A stretch of DNA of 40,642 bases, from positions 149,544-190,185 of the forward strand of contig CANRNJ010000005.1 in NCBI GenBank assembly GCA_947631955.1, given 5' to 3'. The stretch is from an uncultured Lachnospiraceae bacterium (lineage in GTDB: Bacteria > Bacillota > Clostridia > Lachnospirales > Lachnospiraceae). Under the pieces are notes generated by a model, which ran no database searches, had not been told where the DNA came from, and saw only the letters and a program-made list of their open reading frames with translations. Below are positions 7,049 through 16,261 of this stretch, piece by piece; position 1 is the first letter of the stretch, and each line of letters starts with the position of its first letter. The translations under genes were made by a program, and so were the position numbers.

Positions 7049-8363
7049 GCCGGGGCCTCCTTAAAAGGGCTTTGATCTCGCCCGCCAAATATAATGAACC
7101 GACGATATACACCCTGTCCTCGTCATTTTTGTAAAAAACCATCTCGTCAAAAGCCGTCTTCACCTCATCATAAGCCTTGCACTTTGCGGTCGTATATCGT
7201 CTGAAAGATTCTGTCAACACATCGAGCGGCAGCGCGCGGTCATTGTGCATCGCCGCAATGCCGATCTCGTCAAACAGCCCTGACAAAGCCAATTCCCGTA
7301 TCACTTCCAGATACTGTTTATCTTTGACGACGGAAAAAAGAAGTTTGCGCTTTCCGCCGCAGGGCTGTGTTTCCACCGTATCCAAAAAACTGCGTATCCC
7401 GTCGATATTATGCGCTCCGTCCAGCCATACGCCGGGCATGATCTCTTCCATCCGCGCTTCCCAGAACATCTTTCGTATGCCTTCCTGAATCACGGGCATC
7501 GTGATCCGCGGGTCGGCAAGACAGTCGAGCGCCTTGATGGCAAGAGCCGAATTCTCCGTCTGATACAACGCAGAGGAGGACACAGTAAAACCAATATAAT
7601 CATAATAATTTATACGGAAAGAAAAATCAATTGTTTTATTCTTAATCTTTATAACTTTTATCGCATCGGGATCCACCGGGACCGCCGCGGCCTGCACCGC
7701 ACGGGCACATTCTTCGATGCTTTTCGCGGCCTCGGTCTGTCCGCCGGGATAGACCACCGGGACGCCCTTTCGCAGGATGCCCGCTTTCTGCGCCGCGATC
7801 TCGGACAGAGTGCTGCCCAGATATTCCATATGGTCATACCCGATGGAAGTAATGACGCATATTTTTTTGTCGTCCACCGCATTGGTGGCGTCCAGTTTCC
7901 CGCCCAGACCGGTTTCCAACACCACATATTCCACATCCGCGCTCCGGAAATGATCGGCCGCCATAAAAAACAGGAACTCAAAGAAACTGGGATGGTAGGA
8001 GCGCCGTTCCAATTCCGGCGGAAGCGCCTCAAGCTTCTCCGCCACATGGTTGAAGGCCGCCATAAACTCCTGCTCCGTCGCCATGCGGCCGTCCACCGCA
8101 ATGCGCTCCCGCATCGTGACCAGATGCGGCGACGTGAACATACCGGCCGATATATGGGCCTCCCGGAGCACCGAACACAAATAGGCACAAACAGATCCTT
8201 TTCCGTTTGTGCCTGCCACATGTATAATCTTTCGGCCGTTCAGGGGATTTCCCATGTGTTCCAGAAATCTCCGGGTATCCTCCAGACTGTTCTTGCCCGT
8301 AAATTTCGGGATCCCGTTGATATATGCTTCCGCCTTCTCATAGCTGTCGATGTGCCCTGTCAT
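7035..8363 (-). CDS. folC: Folylpolyglutamate synthase / dihydrofolate synthase
   Basis: A 442-residue Mur-ligase-type enzyme that adds glutamate to (tetrahydro)folate using ATP and may also make dihydrofolate. The P-loop GTNGKGSVCAYL is near residue 52, preceded by the typical FTGKNSLEDTRRFLEHMGNP. The omega-loop region SPHLVTMRERI, and the VVLETGLGGKLDATN and TSIGYDHMEYLGSTL motifs are all present. Length fits the family. Start set at ATG 8363 (GGGACGAG just upstream); a TTG four codons earlier is an alternative. It lies 55 nt after the fapA-like gene and overlaps the 49-residue gene at its end. Confidence 0.93.
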   Translation of the reverse strand: MTGHIDSYEKAEAYINGIPKFTGKNSLEDTRRFLEHMGNPLNGRKIIHVAGTNGKGSVCAYLCSVLREAHISAGMFTSPHLVTMRERIAVDGRMATEQEFMAAFNHVAEKLEALPPELERRSYHPSFFEFLFFMAADHFRSADVEYVVLETGLGGKLDATNAVDDKKICVITSIGYDHMEYLGSTLSEIAAQKAGILRKGVPVVYPGGQTEAAKSIEECARAVQAAAVPVDPDAIKVIKIKNKTIDFSFRINYYDYIGFTVSSSALYQTENSALAIKALDCLADPRITMPVIQEGIRKMFWEARMEEIMPGVWLDGAHNIDGIRSFLDTVETQPCGGKRKLLFSVVKDKQYLEVIRELALSGLFDEIGIAAMHNDRALPLDVLTESFRRYTTAKCKAYDEVKTAFDEMVFYKNDEDRVYIVGSLYLAGEIKALLRRPRRDQF

Positions 8364-8418
8364 ATCTCGTCCCAATAAATGGATGTCCTTTCCGCCATTC
8401 GGTCATGCCCGCGCAGCG

Positions 8419-9939
8419 TCACAGCACGGAAGATTCGATCACCCCGTTATTGGCGCTGTACTTCATGAAACGGGTTTCTTTATCCACCAGAAGCTGTTCG
8501 GCGTTGATGCTGATGATCACGTTGCGGTACAGATTACCGTCCACCTTGATACAGGCTCCTTTGCTCTGTTCCATGATCTCCTCCAGAGATTCCCGCTCCC
8601 GTTCGACACTGTCCAGTTCCGCGAAATAATCGTCTTTCATCTTATTCCACTCCGCCAGTTTTGCCTCCGAGGCGGCGGATGTATTGGAACCCCGCATACG
8701 CTTCTCTCTGAGCGTTTCCGTCATGGTATCCACCAGTTCCGACAGCTTTTCCTTGATATCGCTCTCCTTGTGTCTGACTTCAAGAAGCTTCTCGTATTCC
8801 TGCATCTCATAGCCACAGTGCAGCACCGTCTTGACTTCCACGTCGCTGCCTGCCGTTATGGCCTCGATCCCCTTAAGTCCATGAACATATCCGCCGATGA
8901 TACAGCCTTTCTTGCCCGACGTGACCACTTTATCCTTTGCGGCGACATGCGCGTTTAAGATCGTGTTGGAATGGACCATTCCGCCCGCCTCGACCGTAGT
9001 GTTCTCGATAAAATCCGCAAACACGCTGCCTCTCGCAGAGATCTTGCCGCCGCCTTGGATCCCGCGGCTGAGGATAACGTCCCCGCCCGCAAAAAGCGAT
9101 GCGCATCCCGTCGTGCCGTGGACTTCGATATTGCGCCCGGCCCGGATGACCACGCCGCTCTCCACGTTGCCGTTGATGATAACATCTCCGAAGAACTCGA
9201 TCTTCCCGATGATCATCGTCACGTCGCCGCTGATCTCATGGACGTTCTGTATATCGATCTTGCCCTGCTTGGCTTCGACCTTGCCGTCCATCTGCGCGTA
9301 ATAGATATTGTCCTCCCGCATGATCCCGCGGCCCCGCATGGGCGGCAGATCCTTCGCCGGTTTTGCCTTCAATTCGCCGCCGTATATCGTATAGCCGTCC
9401 ACGCCTTGGATCGCATAGTGATACACGGCCACTTTATCGCCCTTATGCACGTTCTGCAGAGCGCTCATATTGGTATAATCGACCGTCCCGTCTTTCCTGA
9501 TCTTGGGCACGCCGTATTCCTCCGGCGTGAATAAATATTCAAAATACCCGTCCTTGCCGTCTATGCTCTGCTGTCCCTGCGCCACAAGGATCTCCCGGTT
9601 GTAAACCTTCTTCTTGATCATGGCTGACAGATTGGAACTGTGGAATCCTTTGACGATGCCTTTATGTTCCAGATACGTTACCAGATCGTTTTTCGTATAG
9701 ATCTGTCCCTGATCGGGAGGAGTCAGATAGAGCCACGCCGACATCGCATCCGGTTCCACACGCAGATAAGTACCGGCCGCAAGACCCGCATTGATATCCC
9801 GGAACACGCTGCCCTCTTTCCCTGTGGGTTCGATCTCGGCCGGCGCCGTGGACACGGAGGCCGGACCCTGCGAAGATACTCTGGACATGGCGTTTTTCAA
9901 TTTATTCATCTGTTCCGCCGTAAACATCGGTTCGCTCAC
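8419..9939 (-). CDS. FapA-family (DUF342) polymer-forming protein
   Basis: About 506 residues of the FapA/DUF342 family, recognisable by the long central right-handed beta-helix-like region with repeating G-D-V/I-x-I-x-G motifs (for example SGDVTMIIGKIEFFGDVIINGNVESGV and GRNIEVHG; quoted in part GDVIINGNVESGVVI), followed by a charged coiled coil (about residues 395-465) and a C-terminal strand-rich tail. Related proteins are annotated flagellar assembly protein A, but no flagellar gene is in view, so a general envelope or polymer role is as likely. Translation probably starts at GTG 9939, 8 nt after AGGAGG; a GTG at 9948 overlaps the ribosome binding site. First gene of the run ending with the TPR gene. 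Confidence 0.82.
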   Translation of the reverse strand: MSEPMFTAEQMNKLKNAMSRVSSQGPASVSTAPAEIEPTGKEGSVFRDINAGLAAGTYLRVEPDAMSAWLYLTPPDQGQIYTKNDLVTYLEHKGIVKGFHSSNLSAMIKKKVYNREILVAQGQQSIDGKDGYFEYLFTPEEYGVPKIRKDGTVDYTNMSALQNVHKGDKVAVYHYAIQGVDGYTIYGGELKAKPAKDLPPMRGRGIMREDNIYYAQMDGKVEAKQGKIDIQNVHEISGDVTMIIGKIEFFGDVIINGNVESGVVIRAGRNIEVHGTTGCASLFAGGDVILSRGIQGGGKISARGSVFADFIENTTVEAGGMVHSNTILNAHVAAKDKVVTSGKKGCIIGGYVHGLKGIEAITAGSDVEVKTVLHCGYEMQEYEKLLEVRHKESDIKEKLSELVDTMTETLREKRMRGSNTSAASEAKLAEWNKMKDDYFAELDSVERERESLEEIMEQSKGACIKVDGNLYRNVIISINAEQLLVDKETRFMKYSANNGVIESSVL

Positions 9940-9973
9940 CTGACTCACCTCCTCTCAGCTTTTTTGTTCAAAC

Positions 9974-10002
9974 ATAATATCCTAATATTACTTTACACTA
10001 AA
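9974..10002 (-). promoter_or_regulatory. Probable promoter of the fapA-folC run
   Basis: Minus strand -35 TTTAGT (9997-10002) and -10 TATTAT (9974-9979) with a 17-nt spacer in the AT-rich gap after valS. Position 35 nt upstream of the GTG start fits. The -35 is only moderately close to consensus. Confidence 0.5.
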
Positions 10003-10063
10003 TCCTATTATTTTTCCAGAGTAAAATGCGTCGAACCTGTAAAAATACTCCAAATCGCAGAGT

Positions 10064-12763
10064 TTATCCTCTCAGCTGCGCCAGACGCTCTTTCACCTGC
10101 GCGGACATCTGCATGTATTTCTCCCGTTTTGCGCGTTCTTCCGCCACTTTCGCTTCCGGCGCTTTCGCCATGAATCTCTCGTTGCCAAGCATACCGTTTA
10201 CGCGGGCCAGCTCTCCTTCCAGACGCTTCTCCTCTTTTTCCAGACGCTCGATCTCCTGCCCGATATCCACCAGTTCCGCAAAAGGAATGTACACCGTCGC
10301 TCCCATGACTACGACCGATACCGCGTCGTCGGCAATGCCGGTCTTGTCCGCCTGAACCGTCACTTCGCCCGCGCCCGCAAGGGAAGCAAAAAACAATCTG
10401 CCTTCCTCGAACACTTTCCTTACGTTCTCCTGATCGCTGACCACATACACGGACGCTTTCCGGCCCGGCGACACGTTCATCTGCGTGCGGATATTCCGGA
10501 TGCCGCGCACCGCTTCCTTGATCAGCCCGATCGCCTCTTCCTCCGATGGATAGGCCCGCTCTTTCGTATATTCCGGCCATTTGGAGATCATGATCGACTC
10601 CTCTTCACTCTGGACTGTACAGAAGATCTCCTCCGTGATAAAAGGCATATACGGATGCAGCAGTTTCAATGCGTCGATCAGAACGTTTTTGAGCGTCCAC
10701 AGAGCCGCGTTCTGGCTGTCACGCCCGTCCGTATCCTTCTGATACAGGCGCGGTTTCACCATCTCGATATACCAGTCGCAGAATTCATCCCATATGAAAT
10801 CGTATACTTTCTGCACGGCGATCCCCAGTTCATAGCTGTCAAGGTTGTCCGTCACGTCGCGGACCAGCGTGTTTAAGCCGGACAGGATCCACTTGTCGGC
10901 CGGTTCGAGATGCTCTTTTATCTCCTCATAGGGCACTTCCCAGCCGCAGGCTCCGGTCTTTTCTTCCGCCTGCTCCATGTTCATCAGGATAAAGCGGGAG
11001 GCGTTCCATACTTTGTTGGCAAAATTTCTGCTGGCCTCCACGCGTTCGTTGTAGAAACGCATATCGTTTCCCGGCGCGTTTCCCGTGATCAGCGTGAGCC
11101 TGAGCGCGTCGGCGCCGTACTTGTCGATGATCTCCAGCGGGTCAATCCCGTTGCCCAGTGATTTGCTCATTTTACGCCCCTGCGAATCCCTGACGAGCCC
11201 GTGGAACAACACCGTGTGGAAAGGCTTTTCACCCATCTGCTCGTAACCGGAGAAGATCATGCGGATCACCCAGAAAAAGATGATATCATACCCTGTCACA
11301 AGCACATCCGTCGGGTAGAAATACTTTAACTCCGGCGTTTTATCCGGCCATCCCAAAGTGGAAAAAGGCCAGAGGGCAGAGGAAAACCATGTGTCGAGCG
11401 TGTCCGGATCCTGTGTGAGGCGGGTGCATCCGCACTTCGGACATTTGTCCGGGGCGGTCTTCGCCACGATGATCCCGCCGCAGTCATCGCAATAGTAGGC
11501 GGGGATCCGGTGCCCCCACCAAAGCTGGCGGCTGATGCACCAGTCGCGGATATTGTCCGTCCAGTTGAAATACGTCTTGTTCATGCGCTCCGGGACAAGA
11601 CGGATCTCGCCTTTTTTTACCGCCTCAACGGCAGGCTTGATCAGTTCGTCCATCTTGACGAACCACTGTTTCTTGATCAGCGGCTCAATGGTCGTGCCGC
11701 AGCGGTCGTGCGTGCCCACATTGTGGGAATGATCCTCGATGCGGACCAGAAGCCCTTCCGCCTTCAGCTCCTCCACGATCTGCTTTCTTGCCTCATAGCG
11801 GTCGAGTCCCTGATATTTACCGCCGTTTTCATTGATGGTGGCGTCGTCATTGAGGATGTTGATCTCCGGAAGTCCGTGGCGCTTGCCGACCTCGAAATCG
11901 TTGGGGTCATGGGCCGGTGTGATCTTAACCACGCCCGTACCAAACTCCATATCGACATACTCGTCTTCTACGACCGGGATCGGCCTGTTCATGATCGGCA
12001 GCCAAACCTGCCTGCCTCTCAGATGCGCATACCGCTCATCGTTCGGATTGATCGCCACCGCGGTATCGCCCAGCATGGTCTCCGGCCGGGTCGTGGCAAA
12101 TTCCAGAAATTCCGTTTTGCTCGGCTGCCCGTTCTCGTCCACGAGCGGATACTTGATATGCCAGAAATAGCCCGCCTGCTCCTCGTATTCCACTTCGGCA
12201 TCGGAGATGGACGTATTGCATACCGGACACCAGTTGATGATCCTGCTGCCTTTGTAGATCCATCCTTTCTCATGCATCTTGCAGAATACTTCCGTGACCG
12301 CCCGATTGCAGCCTTCGTCCATCGTAAACCGCTCGCGGTCCCAATCACAGGAAGAGCCGAGTTTTTTCAGCTGGCTGATGATCCGTCCGCCGTACTCCTC
12401 TTTCCATTCCCATGCGCGTTTCAGGAAGCCCTCGCGTCCCAGGTCCTCTTTCGACACGCCCTCTTCCTTAAGCTTCTCGATGATCTTTACTTCCGTGGCG
12501 ATGGAGGCATGGTCCGTGCCGGGCTGCCAGAGTGCGTTGTACCCCTGCATCCTCTTATACCGGATCAGGATATCCTGCATCGTGTTGTCAAGCGCGTGCC
12601 CCATATGGAGCTGCCCCGTGATATTCGGCGGCGGGATAACGATCGTGAAAGGCTTCCTGCTCTCGTCCACCTCCGCATGAAAATATTTTTTGTCCAGCCA
12701 CTTCTGATACTGTTTTTCTTCTATGTCCTTCGGATCATAGGTCTTGGCCAATTCTCTGCTCAT
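10064..12763 (-). CDS. valS: Valyl-tRNA synthetase
   Basis: An 899-residue class I aminoacyl-tRNA synthetase charging tRNA-Val. The HIGH-type motif appears as HMGHALDN near residue 55 and the KMSKS loop as KMSKSLGNGIDP near residue 530. The editing-domain segment ATTRPETMLGDTA, the GTDHASIAT segment, and the C-terminal coiled-coil arm (GQEIERLEKEEKRLEGELARV) are typical of ValS. Start at ATG 12763 with AAGGAGG about 6 nt upstream. Expression is controlled by the T-box leader directly upstream. Confidence 0.97.
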   Translation of the reverse strand: MSRELAKTYDPKDIEEKQYQKWLDKKYFHAEVDESRKPFTIVIPPPNITGQLHMGHALDNTMQDILIRYKRMQGYNALWQPGTDHASIATEVKIIEKLKEEGVSKEDLGREGFLKRAWEWKEEYGGRIISQLKKLGSSCDWDRERFTMDEGCNRAVTEVFCKMHEKGWIYKGSRIINWCPVCNTSISDAEVEYEEQAGYFWHIKYPLVDENGQPSKTEFLEFATTRPETMLGDTAVAINPNDERYAHLRGRQVWLPIMNRPIPVVEDEYVDMEFGTGVVKITPAHDPNDFEVGKRHGLPEINILNDDATINENGGKYQGLDRYEARKQIVEELKAEGLLVRIEDHSHNVGTHDRCGTTIEPLIKKQWFVKMDELIKPAVEAVKKGEIRLVPERMNKTYFNWTDNIRDWCISRQLWWGHRIPAYYCDDCGGIIVAKTAPDKCPKCGCTRLTQDPDTLDTWFSSALWPFSTLGWPDKTPELKYFYPTDVLVTGYDIIFFWVIRMIFSGYEQMGEKPFHTVLFHGLVRDSQGRKMSKSLGNGIDPLEIIDKYGADALRLTLITGNAPGNDMRFYNERVEASRNFANKVWNASRFILMNMEQAEEKTGACGWEVPYEEIKEHLEPADKWILSGLNTLVRDVTDNLDSYELGIAVQKVYDFIWDEFCDWYIEMVKPRLYQKDTDGRDSQNAALWTLKNVLIDALKLLHPYMPFITEEIFCTVQSEEESIMISKWPEYTKERAYPSEEEAIGLIKEAVRGIRNIRTQMNVSPGRKASVYVVSDQENVRKVFEEGRLFFASLAGAGEVTVQADKTGIADDAVSVVVMGATVYIPFAELVDIGQEIERLEKEEKRLEGELARVNGMLGNERFMAKAPEAKVAEERAKREKYMQMSAQVKERLAQLRG

Positions 12764-12810
12764 AACATCCTCCTTTTCAACGAGATGAAACACGTTTTGC
12801 GGTTTTCACT

Positions 12811-12873
12811 CGTTATCGCGGTATCCGCCAGATCGACGAGCCTGCCTGTCGGCCTGCTCATTACCCGCGTAAA
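12811..12873 (-). repeat. 63-bp palindromic element, copy B (valS leader)
   Basis: An imperfect palindrome lies between the T-box terminator and the valS start. On the minus strand it begins TTTACGCGGG and ends TACCGCGATAACG. By hand alignment 41 of 63 positions match, without gaps, the element at 25299-25361. Most differences are transitions, and the outer arms stay complementary in both copies (GCGG..TA with TA.CCGC). Possible conserved RNA hairpin or REP/MITE-like unit. Confidence 0.6.
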
Positions 12874-12880
12874 GAAACAA

Positions 12881-12910
12881 CGCCCTCTGCCGGTCTTCCG
12901 GCAAAGGGCG
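12881..12910 (-). terminator. T-box regulated terminator
   Basis: Arms CGCCCTTTGCCGG and CCGGCAGAGGGCG surround a 4-base loop, followed on the minus strand by a T-rich run. It is the attenuator of the valS T-box; the competing antiterminator uses the T-box sequence at 12918-12930. Confidence 0.88.
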
Positions 12911-13160
12911 CATAATACGCGGTACCACCTTTGTTTTTCACTCAGGGATTCATTCGAACCACATCCGGTAACGGGGATAAGCCGTGAACGCTTACTGCGG
13001 CATCCATCGGGCGTAAAACGCGCTTTGCCGCTTGTTCGGCGTCCAAGTTCCAGAGCTACCTTCCGCGATGCCTCTCCGAAACGACCTTGCAGCATACGGT
13101 CATCCTCTCTGGCGGCGGCTGTCGCTTACTCCTCTCTGTCAACACCTGTACGATCATGAT
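12881..13160 (-). promoter_or_regulatory. T-box riboswitch leader of valS
   Basis: The leader senses uncharged tRNA-Val. Read on the minus strand, it has the loop-E-type AGTA at the left side of the specifier loop (13127-13130 region), a lower stem CAGAG paired with CTCTG, and a GGTAG on the opposite side giving a GUA (Val) specifier codon at 13057-13059. It then has the invariant T-box sequence AGGTGGTACCGCG (12918-12930) and a strong terminator hairpin (12881-12910) followed by TTGTTTCTTT. The assignment is secured by the T-box sequence and the valS gene; the specifier was placed by hand. Confidence 0.93.
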
Positions 13161-13167
13161 TACCATT

Positions 13168-13196
13168 AATATAGTAAGTTGCGCGCTGTTTGTCAA
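13168..13196 (-). promoter_or_regulatory. Promoter of valS leader
   Basis: Consensus -35 TTGACA (13191-13196) and -10 TATATT (13168-13173), 17-nt spacer, minus strand. Transcription should begin near 13161, at the base of the T-box leader. Confidence 0.85.
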
Positions 13197-13201
13197 GACA
13201 T

Positions 13202-13296
13202 TTCCGGCAGCGCTTTGTTTCCGGATCACTTATTTGGGATGACCCGTTCCGGACAGTTCATTCCGGCAGCGCCTTTTCTTCCTCCCGGATGACCCC
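13202..13296. repeat. Duplicated 3' end of the HD-GYP gene
   Basis: The gene tail at 13261-13296 (TTCCGGCAGCGCCTTTTC then CCCGGATGACCC, plus-strand reading) recurs 59 bp away beyond the stop codon at 13202-13245 with the same 12-base beginning TTCCGGCAGCGC and a similar continuation. This looks like a decayed tandem duplication of the last codons. Confidence 0.65.
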
Positions 13297-15297
13297 TAAG
13301 AACACCTCCGTAATGTGCGGGTCGAACTGCGTGCCCGAACAGCGGAGCAGTTCCTGCACGGCGTCCTGCTGGCTCATGGCTTTGTGATACGGTCTGTCAT
13401 GGACCATGACATCATGGGAATCCACCACCGTTATGATGCGCGACAGGAGCGGGATCTCCTCTTCTTTGAGCCCGCCCGGATAACCGCCTCCGTCCCACCT
13501 TTCATGATGGTGCAGGATATATTCCGCAATCGGACTGAGTTCCTTCGATGCGCTTGCAATACGGTATCCTTTCTCCGTGTGGGTCTTCATGATCTTCCAC
13601 TCCTCGTCCGTCAGCTTGCCCGGCTTCAGCAGGATGGAATGAGGGATGGCAATCTTGCCGATGTCGTGAAGCACCGCCAGAAGTTCCAGTTTTCCCAGTT
13701 CGGCGTCCGACAGATGCAGGGCTTTTCCAAGCTTTACGGCCATGTCTTTCGTCCGCTCGACATGCTCTTTTGTTTCGTAATCGCTCTCCGTCAGCGTCTG
13801 GGTCAGCGAGTCCAGAAGAGAACTTTTCTCGGATGTTTCGCTCATAAGCTTCTTCGTCCGCATACTGCTCTCCGCTTCCTTGACGGCGTCGTCCACAGAC
13901 CGGCCGCCGCTCCTTATGACTGCGATCCCGTACTCAATATCCGCAGCGAGCCCCCCCCCATCGTTTCCTGCGCGGTACTGCTCCTTGATGTTTTTAAAAA
14001 GCCGGTCCGCATATTCCTGTTCGACCTCGATCAGGCCCGCCGCCATATCTCCGTCGTCCAGGCGCGCCAGCACCGCGCTCTTGGGCAGACTGCTCCGCAT
14101 CAGATCCGCCGCGCGGCAAAGCAGTTCGTCCCCTTTTTCCCATCCATACACATCGTTGATCAAACCGATGCCGTTTGTGTTGCATACCACGATCGTGATC
14201 GGGTAGAGTCCCTGTTTGATATAGCTCTCCATATTCGCATAAAAACTCTGTTTGGAATAAAGACTTGTCAGGGCATCCCTCTCGATCACCGCGCTCTTCA
14301 TGATAAGCAGATGTCCTATGATGCGGTCCTTCTCGTCTTTCAGGCAGTTGAAATTGCACTGGTATACCTTTTCACCGACGTTTCCGGGATTCTTCCATTC
14401 AAACACCTGATCCGTCACCGTGTCCCGCAGATTCTTAAAAGAAGCGATCTGCATAAAATCCAACATACTGATCCGCTTGTCTGGGCTGTTCAGTTCCGGG
14501 AACAGATTGCGCATATCCCGGTTGGTGTCCGCCACATACCCTTCATAATCGAACAGGATCATCGGCGACCCCATGTATTCCAATATCATCTGGCGCATGG
14601 GATTGAGCATCCCTCTGGAAGCATAATCAAACGTATTCCTGTATATCAGAACGGATAAAAAACCATAGACCGGCACCGCAATGTCCACCTCGATCTTCAG
14701 GATCCCGGACATATATGCATAGGTGAAGATCATCAGCAGGACAAGCCCGATCAGGCTGCCGCGGTATCTGCCGCTGTAGATCTTAGGCACCCGCAGCGAC
14801 TTGGCCAGAAGGACGTACGCCGTAATTCCCGCAAGCAGGTAGGTGAAGCAGAGATGCACATAAAAAGGCGGTTTGGCGGCATACATATACTTGATGGCAT
14901 AAATGCTGTTCAGATCGTAATGATAGCTCATCAGTGCTTCATGAAAAATATTGACGGCCAGCAGAGCGCAGTCGAGAAACGTAAGCGTCCCGAAAAACAG
15001 ATACAGATACCGCTTGCGCCTGAGCACATAGACTTTGGATTCCGTAAAGTCATAGACGTACATCAGCAGCGCCAGAAGCATCAGATCCATGCAGATGAAA
15101 TAAATGCTGGTACACACCGAAGCCGCGGTATAAGTACCGGCTTTTATCCGCAGCAGATACACGATATTGAGCACGGCGGCCGACACAAACATATTGCCCG
15201 TAAGCACGCCCATCCGGGTTTTCTTTCTGTACGCGCACACCGCATAGACAGCGGCGCATACCGCCGCAAGACCAAAAAAGATGTATCTCCAAAGCAT
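13258..15297 (-). CDS. Membrane sensor with GGDEF-like and HD-GYP domains
   Basis: A 679-residue signalling protein. Residues 1-220 form about seven transmembrane helices (7TM sensor type). A PAS-like stretch follows. Then comes a GGDEF-like domain (begins DALTSLYSKQSFYANM, about residue 325), whose active site reads RLDDGDMA near residue 412 instead of GGDEF, so it is probably not a diguanylate cyclase. The C-terminal HD-GYP domain keeps its metal and signature residues (HDIGK near 542; HHERWDGGGYPGG near 600), so it should hydrolyse cyclic di-GMP or a related dinucleotide. Start at 15297 has a weak ribosome binding site (AGTGAGTGG). It lies upstream of valS in the same direction but separated by the valS promoter. 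Confidence 0.85.
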   Translation of the reverse strand: MLWRYIFFGLAAVCAAVYAVCAYRKKTRMGVLTGNMFVSAAVLNIVYLLRIKAGTYTAASVCTSIYFICMDLMLLALLMYVYDFTESKVYVLRRKRYLYLFFGTLTFLDCALLAVNIFHEALMSYHYDLNSIYAIKYMYAAKPPFYVHLCFTYLLAGITAYVLLAKSLRVPKIYSGRYRGSLIGLVLLMIFTYAYMSGILKIEVDIAVPVYGFLSVLIYRNTFDYASRGMLNPMRQMILEYMGSPMILFDYEGYVADTNRDMRNLFPELNSPDKRISMLDFMQIASFKNLRDTVTDQVFEWKNPGNVGEKVYQCNFNCLKDEKDRIIGHLLIMKSAVIERDALTSLYSKQSFYANMESYIKQGLYPITIVVCNTNGIGLINDVYGWEKGDELLCRAADLMRSSLPKSAVLARLDDGDMAAGLIEVEQEYADRLFKNIKEQYRAGNDGGGLAADIEYGIAVIRSGGRSVDDAVKEAESSMRTKKLMSETSEKSSLLDSLTQTLTESDYETKEHVERTKDMAVKLGKALHLSDAELGKLELLAVLHDIGKIAIPHSILLKPGKLTDEEWKIMKTHTEKGYRIASASKELSPIAEYILHHHERWDGGGYPGGLKEEEIPLLSRIITVVDSHDVMVHDRPYHKAMSQQDAVQELLRCSGTQFDPHITEVFLGVIREEEKALPE

Positions 15298-15376
15298 GTA
15301 TATCCACTCACTTTCTGCCCGGCCTTAAGCCTTTCTTGAGCGCCGGACGGACTTAGAAAAAATGTCCGCTTTTTCT

Positions 15377-15405
15377 ATTGTAGCATACTTGTCCGGCCTT
15401 CGACA
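15377..15405 (-). promoter_or_regulatory. Probable promoter of the HD-GYP gene
   Basis: Minus strand -10 TACAAT (15377-15382) with a 17-nt spacer to a poor -35 TGTCGA (15400-15405), about 80 nt upstream of the start codon. Confidence 0.45.
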
Positions 15406-15632
15406 GTTTTACCGCACCGTAATTAAGCACAAATCTTTTTTTCAAAAATTGTATATAATGTCGGATTATGGGATCCTGCAATTTTATCTGGCATGGTTAA
15501 AAAATCTTGAATTGGCACTTTTCGCAATGCCATATTGGTGTATAGTAGGGATAACGAAAACACCAAAAAGAACGGGACGCCATGCTGGAAACTTCGGAAA
15601 CCGCACAGCGCTCCGAAAGAGAGGATAAAAAC
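15406..15632 (+). promoter_or_regulatory. Divergent upstream region of the ECF gene
   Basis: About 225 bases lead into the ECF transporter gene. Two plus-strand -10-like boxes are visible, TATAAT (15454-15459) and TATAGT (15541-15546), neither with a good -35. A hairpin pairs GGCA and TGCC around 15514-15532. A second possible stem pairs CTTCGGA with TCCGAAAG in the 90 nt before the start. Such transporters are often riboswitch-controlled, but I could not match a known class. Confidence 0.35.
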
Positions 15633-16238
15633 ATGATGAAAAATGAAAAACTGCTGAAGATCGTTTTGACCGGCGTATTTGCGGCGCTCTCTTACGTCGT
15701 ATTTACTTTTCTGCAGATCAAGATCACGCTGCCCGGCGGCGGCGCCACATCGATCCATCTGGGCAACGCCGTCTGCGTGCTGGGCGCGCTGCTTTTAGGC
15801 GGCCTCTGCGGGGGACTGGGAGGCGCCATCGGCATGACCATAGGCGATCTGTTCGATCCCGTCTACGTCATGACTGCGCCCAAGACTTTTGTCCTGAAAC
15901 TCTGCATCGGGCTGATCACCGGGGTGACGGCGCACAGACTCGGACACATATCCACGGAAACGGACAACCGGAAAGTCTTGAAATGGACCATTCTGGCCGC
16001 CGTCAGCGGGCTCGTGTTCAATATGATCTTCGATCCGCTGATCGGCTACTACTACAAGCTTTTGATCCTCGGCAAACCCGCCGCGGAACTTACACTGGCA
16101 TGGAACATCGCTTCCACTTCCATCAATGCGGCAGCCTCCGCGGTCGTTTCGGTCATAGTATATATGGCCATCCGTCCGGCGCTCAAGAGATCCGGGCTCT
16201 TCCTGACTATCGGGAAAAAAGGATCTCCGGCGCAGTAA
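15633..16238 (+). CDS. ECF transporter S component, substrate unknown
   Basis: A 201-residue integral membrane protein with about six helices, resembling the substrate-binding S components of energy-coupling-factor vitamin transporters. Diagnostic stretches are the N-terminal LTGVFAALSYVVFTFLQIKI and IHLGNAVCVLGALLLGG followed by GGAIGMTIGDLF and APKTFVLKLCIGLI. No ATPase or T component lies nearby, so it would use a shared ECF module elsewhere. Start set at ATG 15633 with AGAGG 8 nt upstream; an in-frame ATG at 15582 lacks a ribosome binding site. Substrate cannot be read from sequence. Confidence 0.82.
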   Translation: MMKNEKLLKIVLTGVFAALSYVVFTFLQIKITLPGGGATSIHLGNAVCVLGALLLGGLCGGLGGAIGMTIGDLFDPVYVMTAPKTFVLKLCIGLITGVTAHRLGHISTETDNRKVLKWTILAAVSGLVFNMIFDPLIGYYYKLLILGKPAAELTLAWNIASTSINAAASAVVSVIVYMAIRPALKRSGLFLTIGKKGSPAQ

Positions 16239-16261
16239 GACGGATGTATCGGCGCGGCGGC

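Noticed and set aside
11510..13159. 549-codon open frame on the plus strand opposite valS
   Set aside because: It is antisense to valS and the T-box leader, which are clear. It has no ribosome binding site and a shadow-like, Arg/His/Pro-rich composition.
15540..15632. Known riboswitch (THF, TPP, preQ1 or similar) before the ECF gene
   Set aside because: I could not match any conserved core. Only weak stems are visible.
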